From Mucilaginibacter lacusdianchii (GTDB lineage Bacteria > Bacteroidota > Bacteroidia > Sphingobacteriales > Sphingobacteriaceae): DNA of 64,000 nucleotides. Location: the NCBI RefSeq assembly GCF_009770985.1, contig NZ_WSRW01000003.1, forward strand, positions 958,907-1,022,906, in the 5' to 3' direction. Below the pieces are notes generated by a model that worked only from the letters and a program-made list of their open reading frames with translations, did no database searches and had not been told where the DNA came from. Of this stretch, positions 35,053 through 43,616 are shown piece by piece. Every line of letters starts with the position of its first letter. The first letter of the stretch is position 1. Position numbers and translations under genes: made by a program.

Positions 35053-36047
35053 TGCTCAAAGTGTTTTTTATTGCGGGTGATGTTTTCCATGGTCCATTCA
35101 ATGTGCGTGCTTTTTACTTCCGAGCGTATGGGGCAATTGGGCATACTACAATAGTGGCAGCATTGGGGTAAACATGGATCGGTATGTATAAAAAGCTCGG
35201 TTTTGATGCCTGCTTTTTCATTTATTAACTTATCTACCAGGGCTACCTCTTCATGCACACGATTTAGATCAAAGTAGTTGGGCAGCGTCATGTGACAATC
35301 AATGTGGAGTTCGTGCCCGTACTTTTGCGCTCGCAAATTGTGAATGTCTATCCACTCTTCTTTACGTTCGTTGTTGAGCACCTTAATTACTTCACCAACT
35401 ACCGAAAAGTCCGCTTCGTCCATTAAACCTGCTACCGACCGGCGTAATAACTTGTAACCACTAAAAGTGATATATAATCCGACTGCAATAGACAAAATGC
35501 TATCCAACCAAAGCAGGTCTGTATAATATATCAATGATAAACCTAATACCAGCCCGCCGCTGGTTACCATATCAGTAAGCAGGTGTCGGCCATCGGCATC
35601 AAGGGTTATCGAGTTTAACGCTTTACCCCTGGCAATCATATAATATCCTAATGCCCCATTAATGGCGCCCGTAACGCCAATAATGATTGCGCCGGTTAAC
35701 AGATCGTGAATAGGCTCCGGATGAAATATACCATATGTTGATTTAAATAATATTCCTATACCCGCTATAGAGATCAAACCGCCTTCAATAAATACGGAGA
35801 AGAACTCTATTTTACCATGCCCGTAAGGGTGATTTTCATCACGAGGTCTGGATGAAAGGTATATGCTAAAAAAGGCAAATGAGCTGGCAACTACGTTTAC
35901 GATGCTCTCGGCCGCATCAGTAAGTACAAAGTTTGATGCTGTAATAAAGTAAGCGCTGAACTTAGCCAACATGAGCACTACGCTTATTACGAGTGCAACA
36001 ATAATAATATTCCGTTTTTCTTGCAAGGCAGTAAAAGATGACCGCAA
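35049..36047 (-). CDS. Cation diffusion facilitator transporter with Cys-rich tail
   Basis: CDF family (ZitB/FieF type) metal/proton antiporter of 332 residues. Six membrane helices span about 13-205. The transport site is seen as Asp44 in VLTDAAES and His155/Asp159 in DGRHLLTD. The HPYGHGK loop (about 73-79) is typical. The cytosolic domain (about 210-290) has MDEAD and HELHIDCH. A C-terminal tail contains five cysteines (292, 296, 297, 300, 305), which could bind metal and is not part of the core family. The annotated TTG start lies within a TAAATTTG box; translation may instead begin at the TTG at 36026 (325 residues). First gene of a four-gene operon. Confidence 0.87.
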   Translation of the reverse strand: MRSSFTALQEKRNIIIVALVISVVLMLAKFSAYFITASNFVLTDAAESIVNVVASSFAFFSIYLSSRPRDENHPYGHGKIEFFSVFIEGGLISIAGIGILFKSTYGIFHPEPIHDLLTGAIIIGVTGAINGALGYYMIARGKALNSITLDADGRHLLTDMVTSGGLVLGLSLIYYTDLLWLDSILSIAVGLYITFSGYKLLRRSVAGLMDEADFSVVGEVIKVLNNERKEEWIDIHNLRAQKYGHELHIDCHMTLPNYFDLNRVHEEVALVDKLINEKAGIKTELFIHTDPCLPQCCHYCSMPNCPIRSEVKSTHIEWTMENITRNKKHFEQ

Positions 36048-36052
36048 ATTTA
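36045..36052 (-). promoter_or_regulatory. Candidate -7 promoter box of the CDF operon (TAAATTTG)
   Basis: Exact TAnnTTTG match on the minus strand, overlapping the first TTG of the CDF reading frame. If it is used, the start would be the TTG at 36026. Confidence 0.4.
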
Positions 36053-36088
36053 GTAATAAACAGCTTAAGTAGCAGTAAAGTAATTTTC

Positions 36089-36096
36089 TATATTTG
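36089..36096 (+). promoter_or_regulatory. Candidate -7 promoter box of the aminotransferase gene (TATATTTG)
   Basis: Exact TAnnTTTG match 20 nt before the ATG at 36117, in the region divergent to the CDF operon. Confidence 0.55.
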
Positions 36097-36116
36097 CTGC
36101 AACTTCAATAAAAATC

Positions 36117-37310
36117 ATGAATGTACTAAGCGACAGAATTAACAATTTGTCTGAGTCCCAGACCATTAAGATGGCCAAGCTGGGCCGCGAATTGGCGGCT
36201 AAAGGGGTTGATGTTATCAGCCTTAGCTTTGGCGAGCCCGATTTTCATACCCCTGAGCATATCAAGGAAGCTGCTAAGCAGGCAATGGATGATAATTTTA
36301 CTTATTATACTCCCGTTGCCGGTTATCCTGAATTGCGTAAGGCAATTGCTAAAAAGCTAAAGGATGAGAATGGTTTGGATTACGACTTCAGTGAAATTGT
36401 TGTATCAACCGGTGCCAAGCAAGCTATTGCCAATGCTGTATTGTGTTTGGTAAATCCGGGCGAAGAAGTAATTATTCCAACACCTTATTGGGTGTCTTAC
36501 TCTGAAGTGGTAAAGCTGGCCGAAGGAAAAAGTGTTTTTATTGATACCACTGTTGAGCAGAACTTTAAAATAACGCCAGAACAATTGGAGGCCGCTATAA
36601 CGCCAAACGCTAAATTGTTTATGTTTTCATCGCCATCTAACCCAACCGGCAGTGTATATAGCCGCGAAGAGTTGGCAGGTTTGGTTAAGGTGTTTGAACG
36701 ACATCCGCATGTGTACATTTTGTCTGATGAGATATATGAGCACATTAGCTATTTAGATGAACACGCTTCTATTGCACAGTTTCCAAGTCTAAAAGATCGC
36801 GTGGTTATTATCAACGGATTTTCAAAATCGTACGCCATGACTGGCTGGCGTATTGGTTACACAGCATCAACTAAAGAGCTGGCCACTGCGTTCGACAAAT
36901 TACAAGGACAAATTACATCCGGTACTTGTTCTATTACACAGCGCGCGGGTACTGCTGCATATAACGGTGGTTTAGAAGCGGTATTGCAAATGCGCGAAGA
37001 ATTTAAAAAGCGACGCGATCTGGTTTACAGCCTTTTAAAAGAGATTGACGGTCTTAAGGTAAACCTGCCGGATGGTGCTTTTTACTTCTTCCCGGATGTT
37101 ACTTCATTTTTTGGCAAAAGCTACAACGGCCGTACTGTGAATGATGCTGACGAATTAGCGATATACATATTAGAAGAAGCGCATGTAGCTGTAGTAGGCG
37201 GTGGCTCTTTTGGTGATCCTAAATCAATGCGTTTATCTTATGCAGCTGCCGAAGATAAATTGACAGAGGCAATGCAACGCATTAAAAAAGCTTTAAACCA
37301 ATTGCAATAA
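36117..37310 (+). CDS. Class I PLP aminotransferase (aspartate aminotransferase type)
   Basis: Fold-type I aminotransferase of subgroup I-gamma/1b, most like bacterial aspartate aminotransferases. Motifs: LSFGEPDFHTPEHI, TYYTPVAGYPELRKAI, SSPSNPTGSVYS, the PLP aspartate/tyrosine in LSDEIYEHI, the PLP lysine in GFSKSYAMTGWRIGY, and the carboxylate-binding arginine in MRLSYA. Length 397 residues is typical. Substrate could be aspartate, or another amino acid in the same subgroup such as prephenate. Monocistronic, with a hairpin terminator. Confidence 0.9.
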   Translation: MNVLSDRINNLSESQTIKMAKLGRELAAKGVDVISLSFGEPDFHTPEHIKEAAKQAMDDNFTYYTPVAGYPELRKAIAKKLKDENGLDYDFSEIVVSTGAKQAIANAVLCLVNPGEEVIIPTPYWVSYSEVVKLAEGKSVFIDTTVEQNFKITPEQLEAAITPNAKLFMFSSPSNPTGSVYSREELAGLVKVFERHPHVYILSDEIYEHISYLDEHASIAQFPSLKDRVVIINGFSKSYAMTGWRIGYTASTKELATAFDKLQGQITSGTCSITQRAGTAAYNGGLEAVLQMREEFKKRRDLVYSLLKEIDGLKVNLPDGAFYFFPDVTSFFGKSYNGRTVNDADELAIYILEEAHVAVVGGGSFGDPKSMRLSYAAAEDKLTEAMQRIKKALNQLQ

Positions 37311-37331
37311 TAATTGGCTTAAAGCTTTATC

Positions 37332-37369
37332 ATGAAAAAAGGACTATTGTTTCAATAGTCCTTTTTCAT
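37332..37369. terminator. Intrinsic terminator
   Basis: Stem of about 17 bp with one A bulge (ATGAAAAAAGGACTATTG with its complement) around a 3-nt loop. It serves the aminotransferase gene, and possibly the convergent barrel gene. Confidence 0.8.
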
Positions 37370-37390
37370 TTATATACGTTTTAAATTTAT

Positions 37391-37960
37391 CTACCAGTTG
37401 AATATATAAGCCACGCGTAAGGCAACAAAACTTTTGTATTTATTCTGATGGTTAATATTTTCATATCTGATAGAAGCATCAAAATTATTAGTTTCGTAAC
37501 CGACAGAAGGTGCAATCACTTTAGCAAACTTTGATGTAAAATCAGGCTTCTCTCTTGTATTTTCTTGCCCTAGTGACGGATCAACTGATGCTACACCAAC
37601 CTCGCCACCTAAATAAAACTCAGGTAAAAAATAAGCTTTTGCTCCTAACTTGACAGGAATGTATTTAAAGTCTGCTGTGTTGACTGTTCCAGGCCTGGTG
37701 TCATGATTAATAAAAAAGTATCCGGTAGAAATAGTGACACCAAGGTTTTGAGTAACATCGTATTGCGCTTTAAGGCTTCCACCATAACCACCGGTGTAAT
37801 AGTTTTTACCAGGATTAATGTTATACAATCCTTCCACACCAAAACTTACGTGCCATAAATATTCAGAGTAACGTTCGTTGCTGGCAAATACCTGGGCTTT
37901 AACTGATTTATTACCCATAAAGGCAATAAACAATACGAGAATAAGTAGTGTTTTTTTCAT
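37391..37960 (-). CDS. Outer-membrane beta-barrel protein (paralogue A)
   Basis: A 189-residue protein with signal peptide (about 1-22, ending VKAQ) and eight-strand type barrel pattern ending in the C-terminal aromatic signature RVAYIFNW. It shares the layout and many positions with the next gene, for example FGVEG, ISTGYFF against LTSGYY, IPVKLGAKAYF against VPVKAGIKAYA, YLGGEVGV against YVSGEVGA and the SVGYETNNFDASIRYENI segment. Likely a small OmpA/OmpW-like porin or OM structural protein; no ligand is suggested. Tandem duplicate. Confidence 0.8.
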   Translation of the reverse strand: MKKTLLILVLFIAFMGNKSVKAQVFASNERYSEYLWHVSFGVEGLYNINPGKNYYTGGYGGSLKAQYDVTQNLGVTISTGYFFINHDTRPGTVNTADFKYIPVKLGAKAYFLPEFYLGGEVGVASVDPSLGQENTREKPDFTSKFAKVIAPSVGYETNNFDASIRYENINHQNKYKSFVALRVAYIFNW

Positions 37961-38053
37961 GTCAGTAATTGGATGTAGTTAACGGAACGAATATAACTTA
38001 TTATTGTTGATAGTTATATTAAATAACTGATTTTATTAGAATAAAAGGCTTTA

Positions 38054-38072
38054 TTGTAATTAAGAATTACAA
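38054..38072. repeat. Inverted repeat TTGTAATT-aag-AATTACAA
   Basis: Perfect 8-bp arms with a 3-nt spacer in the AT-rich space between the two barrel paralogues, about 95 nt upstream of paralogue A. It may be an operator site. Confidence 0.35.
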
Positions 38073-38104
38073 ATATTTCAAAAGAATAAATATTTCCTAA
38101 TAAC

Positions 38105-38120
38105 ATAACCCACGGGTTAT
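38105..38120. repeat. Inverted repeat ATAACCC-ac-GGGTTAT
   Basis: Perfect 7-bp arms with a 2-nt spacer between the two barrel paralogues; a GGGTT copy follows directly. Possible regulator-binding site. Confidence 0.3.
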
Positions 38121-38186
38121 TTGGGTTCGAATGTAATTCAATATCTTTATTAAGATAAGATTGAATTAAAAAAGCATACCTAAAAA

Positions 38187-38216
38187 GAAAAGCCCTTGCT
38201 TAAGCAAGGGCTTTTC
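38187..38216 (-). terminator. Intrinsic terminator (30-nt perfect palindrome)
   Basis: GAAAAGCCCTTGCTT with its exact complement; on the minus strand it is followed by TTTTTAGG. It ends the paralogue B transcript. Confidence 0.85.
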
Positions 38217-38238
38217 TCCATTATAATTAAGAAATTAA

Positions 38239-38826
38239 TTACAGTTTAAAACCGTAAGCTAAACGTGCAGCTACCATACCGTAGTTACCGCTGTGGCTAC
38301 CAGAGAAGTTTTCGTAACGTACACCGAAGTCAACGTTAGACCAAGAGTAACCAATACCTGGCGCTAAAATTAATTTAGTGCTTTTATCATATTGGTCTGT
38401 ATCCATTCCTTTATAAGCACCAAACACTGATGTTTCAAATCCGGCACCTACTTCGCCTGATACATAAAAACCGCCGCCAGCATAAGCTTTAATACCTGCT
38501 TTTACCGGAACAATACCCATTGATTTGTATTTAATGTCATTGTTATCACCTGCAAACTTCACAGCATCTTTACCAAACATGTTGTAGTAACCAGAAGTTA
38601 AAGTTAAAGCAACGTTGTTAGCAACGCCATATTGTAATCTTGCTGTACCACCTAGCATAGCTTTAGAAAAATCATGAGCTCTACCAGTAGGAATACCACC
38701 TTCAACGCCGATACCAAATCTCCAAGCATTGGTAGGAGTCATTGATTGCGCTTTAACAGTAGATGACGCAAACATGGTTGCAACAGCAAATGATGCTACA
38801 GCTATAAGTTTTGAAATTTTTTTCAT
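38239..38826 (-). CDS. Outer-membrane beta-barrel protein (paralogue B)
   Basis: A 195-residue protein with signal peptide (about 1-26, ending TVKAQ) and alternating-strand barrel, closing with AARLAYGFKL. It is a clear homologue of paralogue A immediately downstream; both keep the GVEGG start strand, a TSGYY strand, the VPVKAGIKAYA strand and the IGYSWSNVDFGVRYENF strand. It ends with its own palindromic terminator, so the two paralogues appear to be separately transcribed. Confidence 0.82.
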   Translation of the reverse strand: MKKISKLIAVASFAVATMFASSTVKAQSMTPTNAWRFGIGVEGGIPTGRAHDFSKAMLGGTARLQYGVANNVALTLTSGYYNMFGKDAVKFAGDNNDIKYKSMGIVPVKAGIKAYAGGGFYVSGEVGAGFETSVFGAYKGMDTDQYDKSTKLILAPGIGYSWSNVDFGVRYENFSGSHSGNYGMVAARLAYGFKL

Positions 38827-39144
38827 AATCGTTTTTAAGAATTAAGTGAATAATAAATTGTTATTTACACAGTCCGTTAAACAAATACTTTGCCATAAAA
38901 GCAGTATCTATTCCATATTACATTTCTGTGATGAAGAGGCGAACGGCGTATTTTAACGATTGATAGTGCTTGCACCGCGTCTATTTTGTTGTAAATCAAT
39001 TTGCTACTTATGGCCGTTTGTTGGGTAAATTGATGACAATCTATTAATGTTAACTTAATACTTCAGTGTAATAAAAAGTGAGAACACACTGTATACATAA
39101 GTGAAATTGTGACTAAAATATAGTTTAATATTAAACGATATAAA
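38827..39144. other. Non-coding spacer upstream of paralogue B
   Basis: About 320 nt without an open reading frame of any plausibility. It should contain the promoter of paralogue B (reading left), but no exact TAnnTTTG box was found; AGTATTTG on the minus strand around 38880 is the nearest. Nothing else recognised. Confidence 0.5.
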
Positions 39145-39180
39145 TGAAAAGAGGCATGGAAAACTCCATGCCTCTTTTCA
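39145..39180 (-). terminator. Intrinsic terminator of the RND efflux operon
   Basis: 16-bp perfect stem (TGAAAAGAGGCATGGA with its complement) around a 4-nt loop, directly after the permease stop. Confidence 0.85.
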
Positions 39181-39181
39181 T

Positions 39182-42100
39182 TTATGCCTGTGGAAGCTCA
39201 CCTTCATCAGGCCGTTGCTTTCGCAGCTCTTCGAGCTTTTGCTTACCATAAGCAAATTTGGTTATGATATAAAATAATACAGGTACAATGAAAATGGCTA
39301 ACGATGTGGCAGCTAACATACCGCCAAATACTGTCCAGCCAATAGTTTGACGTGCTTGGGCACCGGCACCAGAAGCAAATACCAGCGGCAACACACCTAA
39401 TATAAATGCCAAAGACGTCATGATGATTGGTCTTAAACGCAGCCTCACCGCTTCCAATGTAGCATCTTCCAGGTCGTACCCACTATCTACCCGCTCTTTG
39501 GCAAACTCCACAATCAAAATCGCATTCTTTGCCGACAAACCAATTAAGGTAATCAAACCGATTTGGGCGTAAACGTTGTTGGCCAGCTTAGGTAAAAATA
39601 TCAGGAACAATATAGCACCGAATGCACCAAGCGGTACGGCCAGGAGCACTGAAAACGGCACCGACCAGCTTTCATATAAAGCAGCCAGGAACAGGAATAC
39701 AAACCCAATAGATAAAGCAAAGATGTAAACTGTTTTAGAACCTGACAGTAACTCCTCGCGTGTTAAACCAGAAAACTCATAGCCGTATCCTTCAGGTAAA
39801 CTTTGCGCCGCAACTTCTTGCAGTGCTTTAATGGCATCACCACTACTGTAGCCCGGTTTAGGGCTGCCGTTAATCTCGGCCGAACGGAACAGATTGTAGT
39901 GAGATATCAACGGTGCGTTTTCAATAATTTTGTAAGACGTAACAGTACTTAACGGAACCATTGTACCTGCCTGGTTACGTACAAAGTACTGACCCAGGTT
40001 TTGGATGTTAGTACGGTAGTTTGTATCTGCCTGCGCTACTACCCTGAAATTACGCCCATAAATTGTAAAGTCGTTTATATATGCACTACCCAAATAGGTT
40101 TGCAAGGCGTTGTTAATATCGGATATCTGTACACCTAAACGTTTGGCTTTTTCACGGTCAACTGTAAGTTGATACGCTGGCGTTCGAGCCGTAAAAAACG
40201 AAAAGGCACGTGTTATTTCAGGTCTTTGATTAATTGCAGCTGTAAAATTCTGCAACACACTTTCGAAAGTCTTGATATCTCCCCCTGCCTGCTTTTCTTC
40301 TAAGATGAATGAGAAGCCGGCCGTGTTACCCAAGCCCGGAATTGCTGGTGGTTGAATTACAATCACATTCGCTTCCTTGTATTTAGCCAAACGCTGTTGT
40401 AGCGTAGCTACTATAGATGTTGCATCCTGCCCATCTTCCTCGCGCTGATCCCATGGTTTAAGCTGCACGAATATGGTTGCACTGTTAGACTTAGTTGCAA
40501 AGTTTACAGCATTTAAACCACCCAAAGCTGCATAGTGACCTATACCAGGAATACTGTCCAGCGTTTTCATCATGTTGTTCAGTACCCTAACGGTTCTCTC
40601 GGTGGCTGAACCTTCCGGTAAATCGTAAGTTACGTAGATACGGCCTTCGTCTTCAATAGGTAAAAATCCGCTCGGCTTACTTTTAAATAAAAAGACAGTA
40701 CCTACAATAAGGCATATCAAAATGATGACCACCAATTTTGAATGCTTTATACTTTTATCTACACCATTGCGGTATTTGCCAGTTACACGGCTAAACCAGT
40801 TATTGAACTTATAAAAGAATCTGTCAAGCCAGCCTTTTGAATGTTCATCAATTTTATGTGGACGTAACAATAGCGTACACAACGCAGGCGTTAATGACAA
40901 CGCAACAAACGCTGATATCAGCACGGATATAGCAATAGTTATAGCAAATTGCTGATACAAGCGCCCTACAATGCCGGGTACAAAACCAACCGGCACAAAA
41001 ACCGCTGCCAAAATTAAGGCAATAGCAATCACTGGCGCCGAAATATCACGCATGGCATGTTCTGTTGCTTCACGCGGCGACATGCCCTGCTCCTCCATGT
41101 AATGCTGTACCGCTTCTACCACCACAATGGCATCATCCACCACAATACCAATCGCTAGCACGAAACCAAACAACGTTAACGTATTGATAGTAAATCCTAA
41201 TGGAATGAATAGAATAAATGTGCCGATAATCGAAACCGGAATAGCCAATACCGGTATCAGTGTAGCCCGCCAACTCTGTAAAAATAGGAACACTACGATT
41301 ACAACCAAAGCTAACGCTTCCAACAAAGTATGAATTACTTCCTCTACCGAAACTTTTACCACGGTAACTGATTCGAATGGAACCAAGTAATCAATGTCGC
41401 CCGGGAAAGTTTTCTTCAACTGGTTCATGGTAGCATACACTCCTTCTGCAGTCTCCAGCGCGTTGCTATTTGGCGCTTGGTAAATAAGCAGGTAGGATGC
41501 TCTTTTACCGTCCACAAATGAGTTACCCGAGTAATTGAATTTACCTAATTGTACGCGTGCAATATCTTTCAGGTGCACTACATCGCCTGTTTGCGGGCGG
41601 GTGCGTACAATGATATTTTCAAACTCTTCTGGCTTTACCAAACGACCTTTTGTAAGTACTGTATACTCGAACGTTTGGCCGTTTACCTGTGGCGGAGCGC
41701 CAACAGTACCCGCAGCGACCTGAACGTTTTGTTCTTGCAACGCGCTGGTTACGTCGGCCGCTGTCATGCCAAAAGAAGCAAGCTTATCAGGTTTTAACCA
41801 AATACGCATACTAAAATCATCCGCACGCGTAAAAACGTCGCCCACGCCTTTGGTTCTCAATAACGCATCTCGAATAAATACGTTGGTGTAATTGTCCACA
41901 AAAGTCACATCATGAGTGCCTTTAGGCGAATACATAGCCACCAGCATTAAAATACTGGGGTTACGTTTACGTACGGTTAATCCCAAACGCTGTACTTCTT
42001 GCGGCAACGTAGGTTGTGCAATACTCACCCGGTTTTGCACGTCCAGCGCAGCAATGTTAATGTCGGTTCCTACTTCAAAGTTCACCGTCATGCTCATTTG

Positions 42101-42361
42101 TCCGTTACCGGTACTATTACTTTGCAGGTAGGTCATGCCGGGCGTACCGTTTACCTGCACCTCAACCGGGGTGGCCACTGTTTGCTCTACTGTAAGGGCG
42201 TCGGCACCGGTATAGTTACCGGTTACCTGAACGGTAGGCGGCGTAATATCAGGATACTGACCGATGGGTAAGCTTTGTATTGCCAGTATACCTACTACTA
42301 CAATTACTATAGAAATAACAATAGCGGTAACCGGCCTTCTTATAAATACATCTGCAATCAT
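39182..42361 (-). CDS. RND multidrug efflux permease (HAE1/AcrB type)
   Basis: Inner-membrane proton-driven transporter of 1059 residues with twelve helices and two large periplasmic loops. The N-terminus MIADVFIRRPVTAIVISIVIVVVG is typical of AcrB/MexB. TM4 contains GIVVDDAIVVVEAV, with the two aspartates of the proton relay, and the second half contains IGLSAKNAILIVEFA with the matching lysine. Pore-domain motifs GNYTGADALTVEQTVATPVE and ITPPTVQV are conserved. It is the last gene of an outer-membrane factor, adaptor, permease operon. Substrates cannot be predicted. Confidence 0.95.
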   Translation of the reverse strand: MIADVFIRRPVTAIVISIVIVVVGILAIQSLPIGQYPDITPPTVQVTGNYTGADALTVEQTVATPVEVQVNGTPGMTYLQSNSTGNGQMSMTVNFEVGTDINIAALDVQNRVSIAQPTLPQEVQRLGLTVRKRNPSILMLVAMYSPKGTHDVTFVDNYTNVFIRDALLRTKGVGDVFTRADDFSMRIWLKPDKLASFGMTAADVTSALQEQNVQVAAGTVGAPPQVNGQTFEYTVLTKGRLVKPEEFENIIVRTRPQTGDVVHLKDIARVQLGKFNYSGNSFVDGKRASYLLIYQAPNSNALETAEGVYATMNQLKKTFPGDIDYLVPFESVTVVKVSVEEVIHTLLEALALVVIVVFLFLQSWRATLIPVLAIPVSIIGTFILFIPLGFTINTLTLFGFVLAIGIVVDDAIVVVEAVQHYMEEQGMSPREATEHAMRDISAPVIAIALILAAVFVPVGFVPGIVGRLYQQFAITIAISVLISAFVALSLTPALCTLLLRPHKIDEHSKGWLDRFFYKFNNWFSRVTGKYRNGVDKSIKHSKLVVIILICLIVGTVFLFKSKPSGFLPIEDEGRIYVTYDLPEGSATERTVRVLNNMMKTLDSIPGIGHYAALGGLNAVNFATKSNSATIFVQLKPWDQREEDGQDATSIVATLQQRLAKYKEANVIVIQPPAIPGLGNTAGFSFILEEKQAGGDIKTFESVLQNFTAAINQRPEITRAFSFFTARTPAYQLTVDREKAKRLGVQISDINNALQTYLGSAYINDFTIYGRNFRVVAQADTNYRTNIQNLGQYFVRNQAGTMVPLSTVTSYKIIENAPLISHYNLFRSAEINGSPKPGYSSGDAIKALQEVAAQSLPEGYGYEFSGLTREELLSGSKTVYIFALSIGFVFLFLAALYESWSVPFSVLLAVPLGAFGAILFLIFLPKLANNVYAQIGLITLIGLSAKNAILIVEFAKERVDSGYDLEDATLEAVRLRLRPIIMTSLAFILGVLPLVFASGAGAQARQTIGWTVFGGMLAATSLAIFIVPVLFYIITKFAYGKQKLEELRKQRPDEGELPQA

Positions 42362-42396
42362 TAATATTCGTGTTATATTAAATGTATATCCTGAAC

Positions 42397-43599
42397 TTAT
42401 TTCCCTTGTTGACCTTGGGTAGGTTTTTCAGCTGGCTGTCCGGCTGCGCTTGTTGATTGCTGGCCATTACCATTAGGTTTACCTCCAGTACCTTGTTGTG
42501 CCGGCGGACCTAAAGTTATCTTACCACCATCGCGCAAGCGTTGAAAACCTTCGGTAATAACTTTCTCTCCAGCCTCGATGCCATTCATCACAACTACATT
42601 ACTTCCCACGCGCGGACCTAAGTTAACTTTGCGTTGTTTGGCAATGGTGTCTTGCGAAACGAATACAAAAAATTCGCCCATTTGCTCGGTGACGGCTTTG
42701 TATGGTATCTGTACGCGACTGCCCGATTCGGCGTTTAAAACATTTAGTACTGCACTCATACCATCGCGTAGTTCGTCTTTTGGATTAGCAAATTGAATAC
42801 GAACTTTCACTGTGCCAGTTTGGTTATTTACACCGCGATCAATGGCAAATACCTTTCCGGGATGCGGATAGGCATCAGCGCCATTGAGTTGCAATTTGAA
42901 AGTTGAATCGGTCGAGCGGCGTTGCAGGCGGTAAAACCGGTCCAAATCCTGCTCGGTAACTACAACGTCTACTGCAATGGGGTTTTCGGTTGAAATAGTA
43001 TTAAGCAATGTGGTGCCTGGTGAAACTTGAGCGCCTAACTTCACTTGAGATATTCCTATACGACCTGTGAACGGTGCTTTAATAATAGAATAAGACAAAT
43101 CGGTTTGTGCAGATAAAATACCTGCCCTTGCTACAGACACCTGGCTTTGACTGGTGGCCAATGCAGCCACAGCCTGATCGTAAGTTTGGCGCGCCACTGC
43201 GTCTTGTTTTAACAAGAAACTGTAACGCTCTGCGTCTTTTTGCGCTTTTACAAAATTAGCCTGTGCGCTTGCTAAATTAGCCCTCGCCTGTTCGTATGTC
43301 GCCAAATATTTTCGCCTGTCAATTTCATAAAGCGGCTTGCCTTTTTGAACAACCTCGCCTTCTTTAAAAAATATTCCGGTAATGTATCCTGCCACCTGTG
43401 GGCGAAGCTCAACACTATTCAATGCTACTACAGTTGCCTGATATTTGTCGTAATACACTGTTGGTGCCGTTTCGGCCGCAGCAATGTTAACAGGCGTAGC
43501 CGGCTGCGCAGCAGCCGCATTTTTATCATCCTTGTTTTTACAGGATGTCCAGAGTAAAACTATGATTGGAAGCGCAGAAAATATATATCGTTTTTTCAT
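42397..43599 (-). CDS. RND efflux periplasmic adaptor (HlyD/AcrA family)
   Basis: Membrane fusion protein of 400 residues. The N-terminal segment ends in a lipobox-like LLWTSCKNKDD, so it is probably a lipoprotein anchored by Cys20. A barrel-sandwich hybrid domain (RPQVAGYITGIFFKEGEVVQKGKPLYEID) flanks a helical hairpin (YEQARANLASAQANFVKAQKDAE). Beta-barrel and membrane-proximal domains follow. The C-terminal tail is Gly/Gln/Asn-rich and likely disordered. It lies 35 nt from the permease gene and 17 nt from the outer-membrane factor gene. Confidence 0.94.
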   Translation of the reverse strand: MKKRYIFSALPIIVLLWTSCKNKDDKNAAAAQPATPVNIAAAETAPTVYYDKYQATVVALNSVELRPQVAGYITGIFFKEGEVVQKGKPLYEIDRRKYLATYEQARANLASAQANFVKAQKDAERYSFLLKQDAVARQTYDQAVAALATSQSQVSVARAGILSAQTDLSYSIIKAPFTGRIGISQVKLGAQVSPGTTLLNTISTENPIAVDVVVTEQDLDRFYRLQRRSTDSTFKLQLNGADAYPHPGKVFAIDRGVNNQTGTVKVRIQFANPKDELRDGMSAVLNVLNAESGSRVQIPYKAVTEQMGEFFVFVSQDTIAKQRKVNLGPRVGSNVVVMNGIEAGEKVITEGFQRLRDGGKITLGPPAQQGTGGKPNGNGQQSTSAAGQPAEKPTQGQQGK

Positions 43600-43616
43600 G
43601 ATTTCAGTTTATGTTA

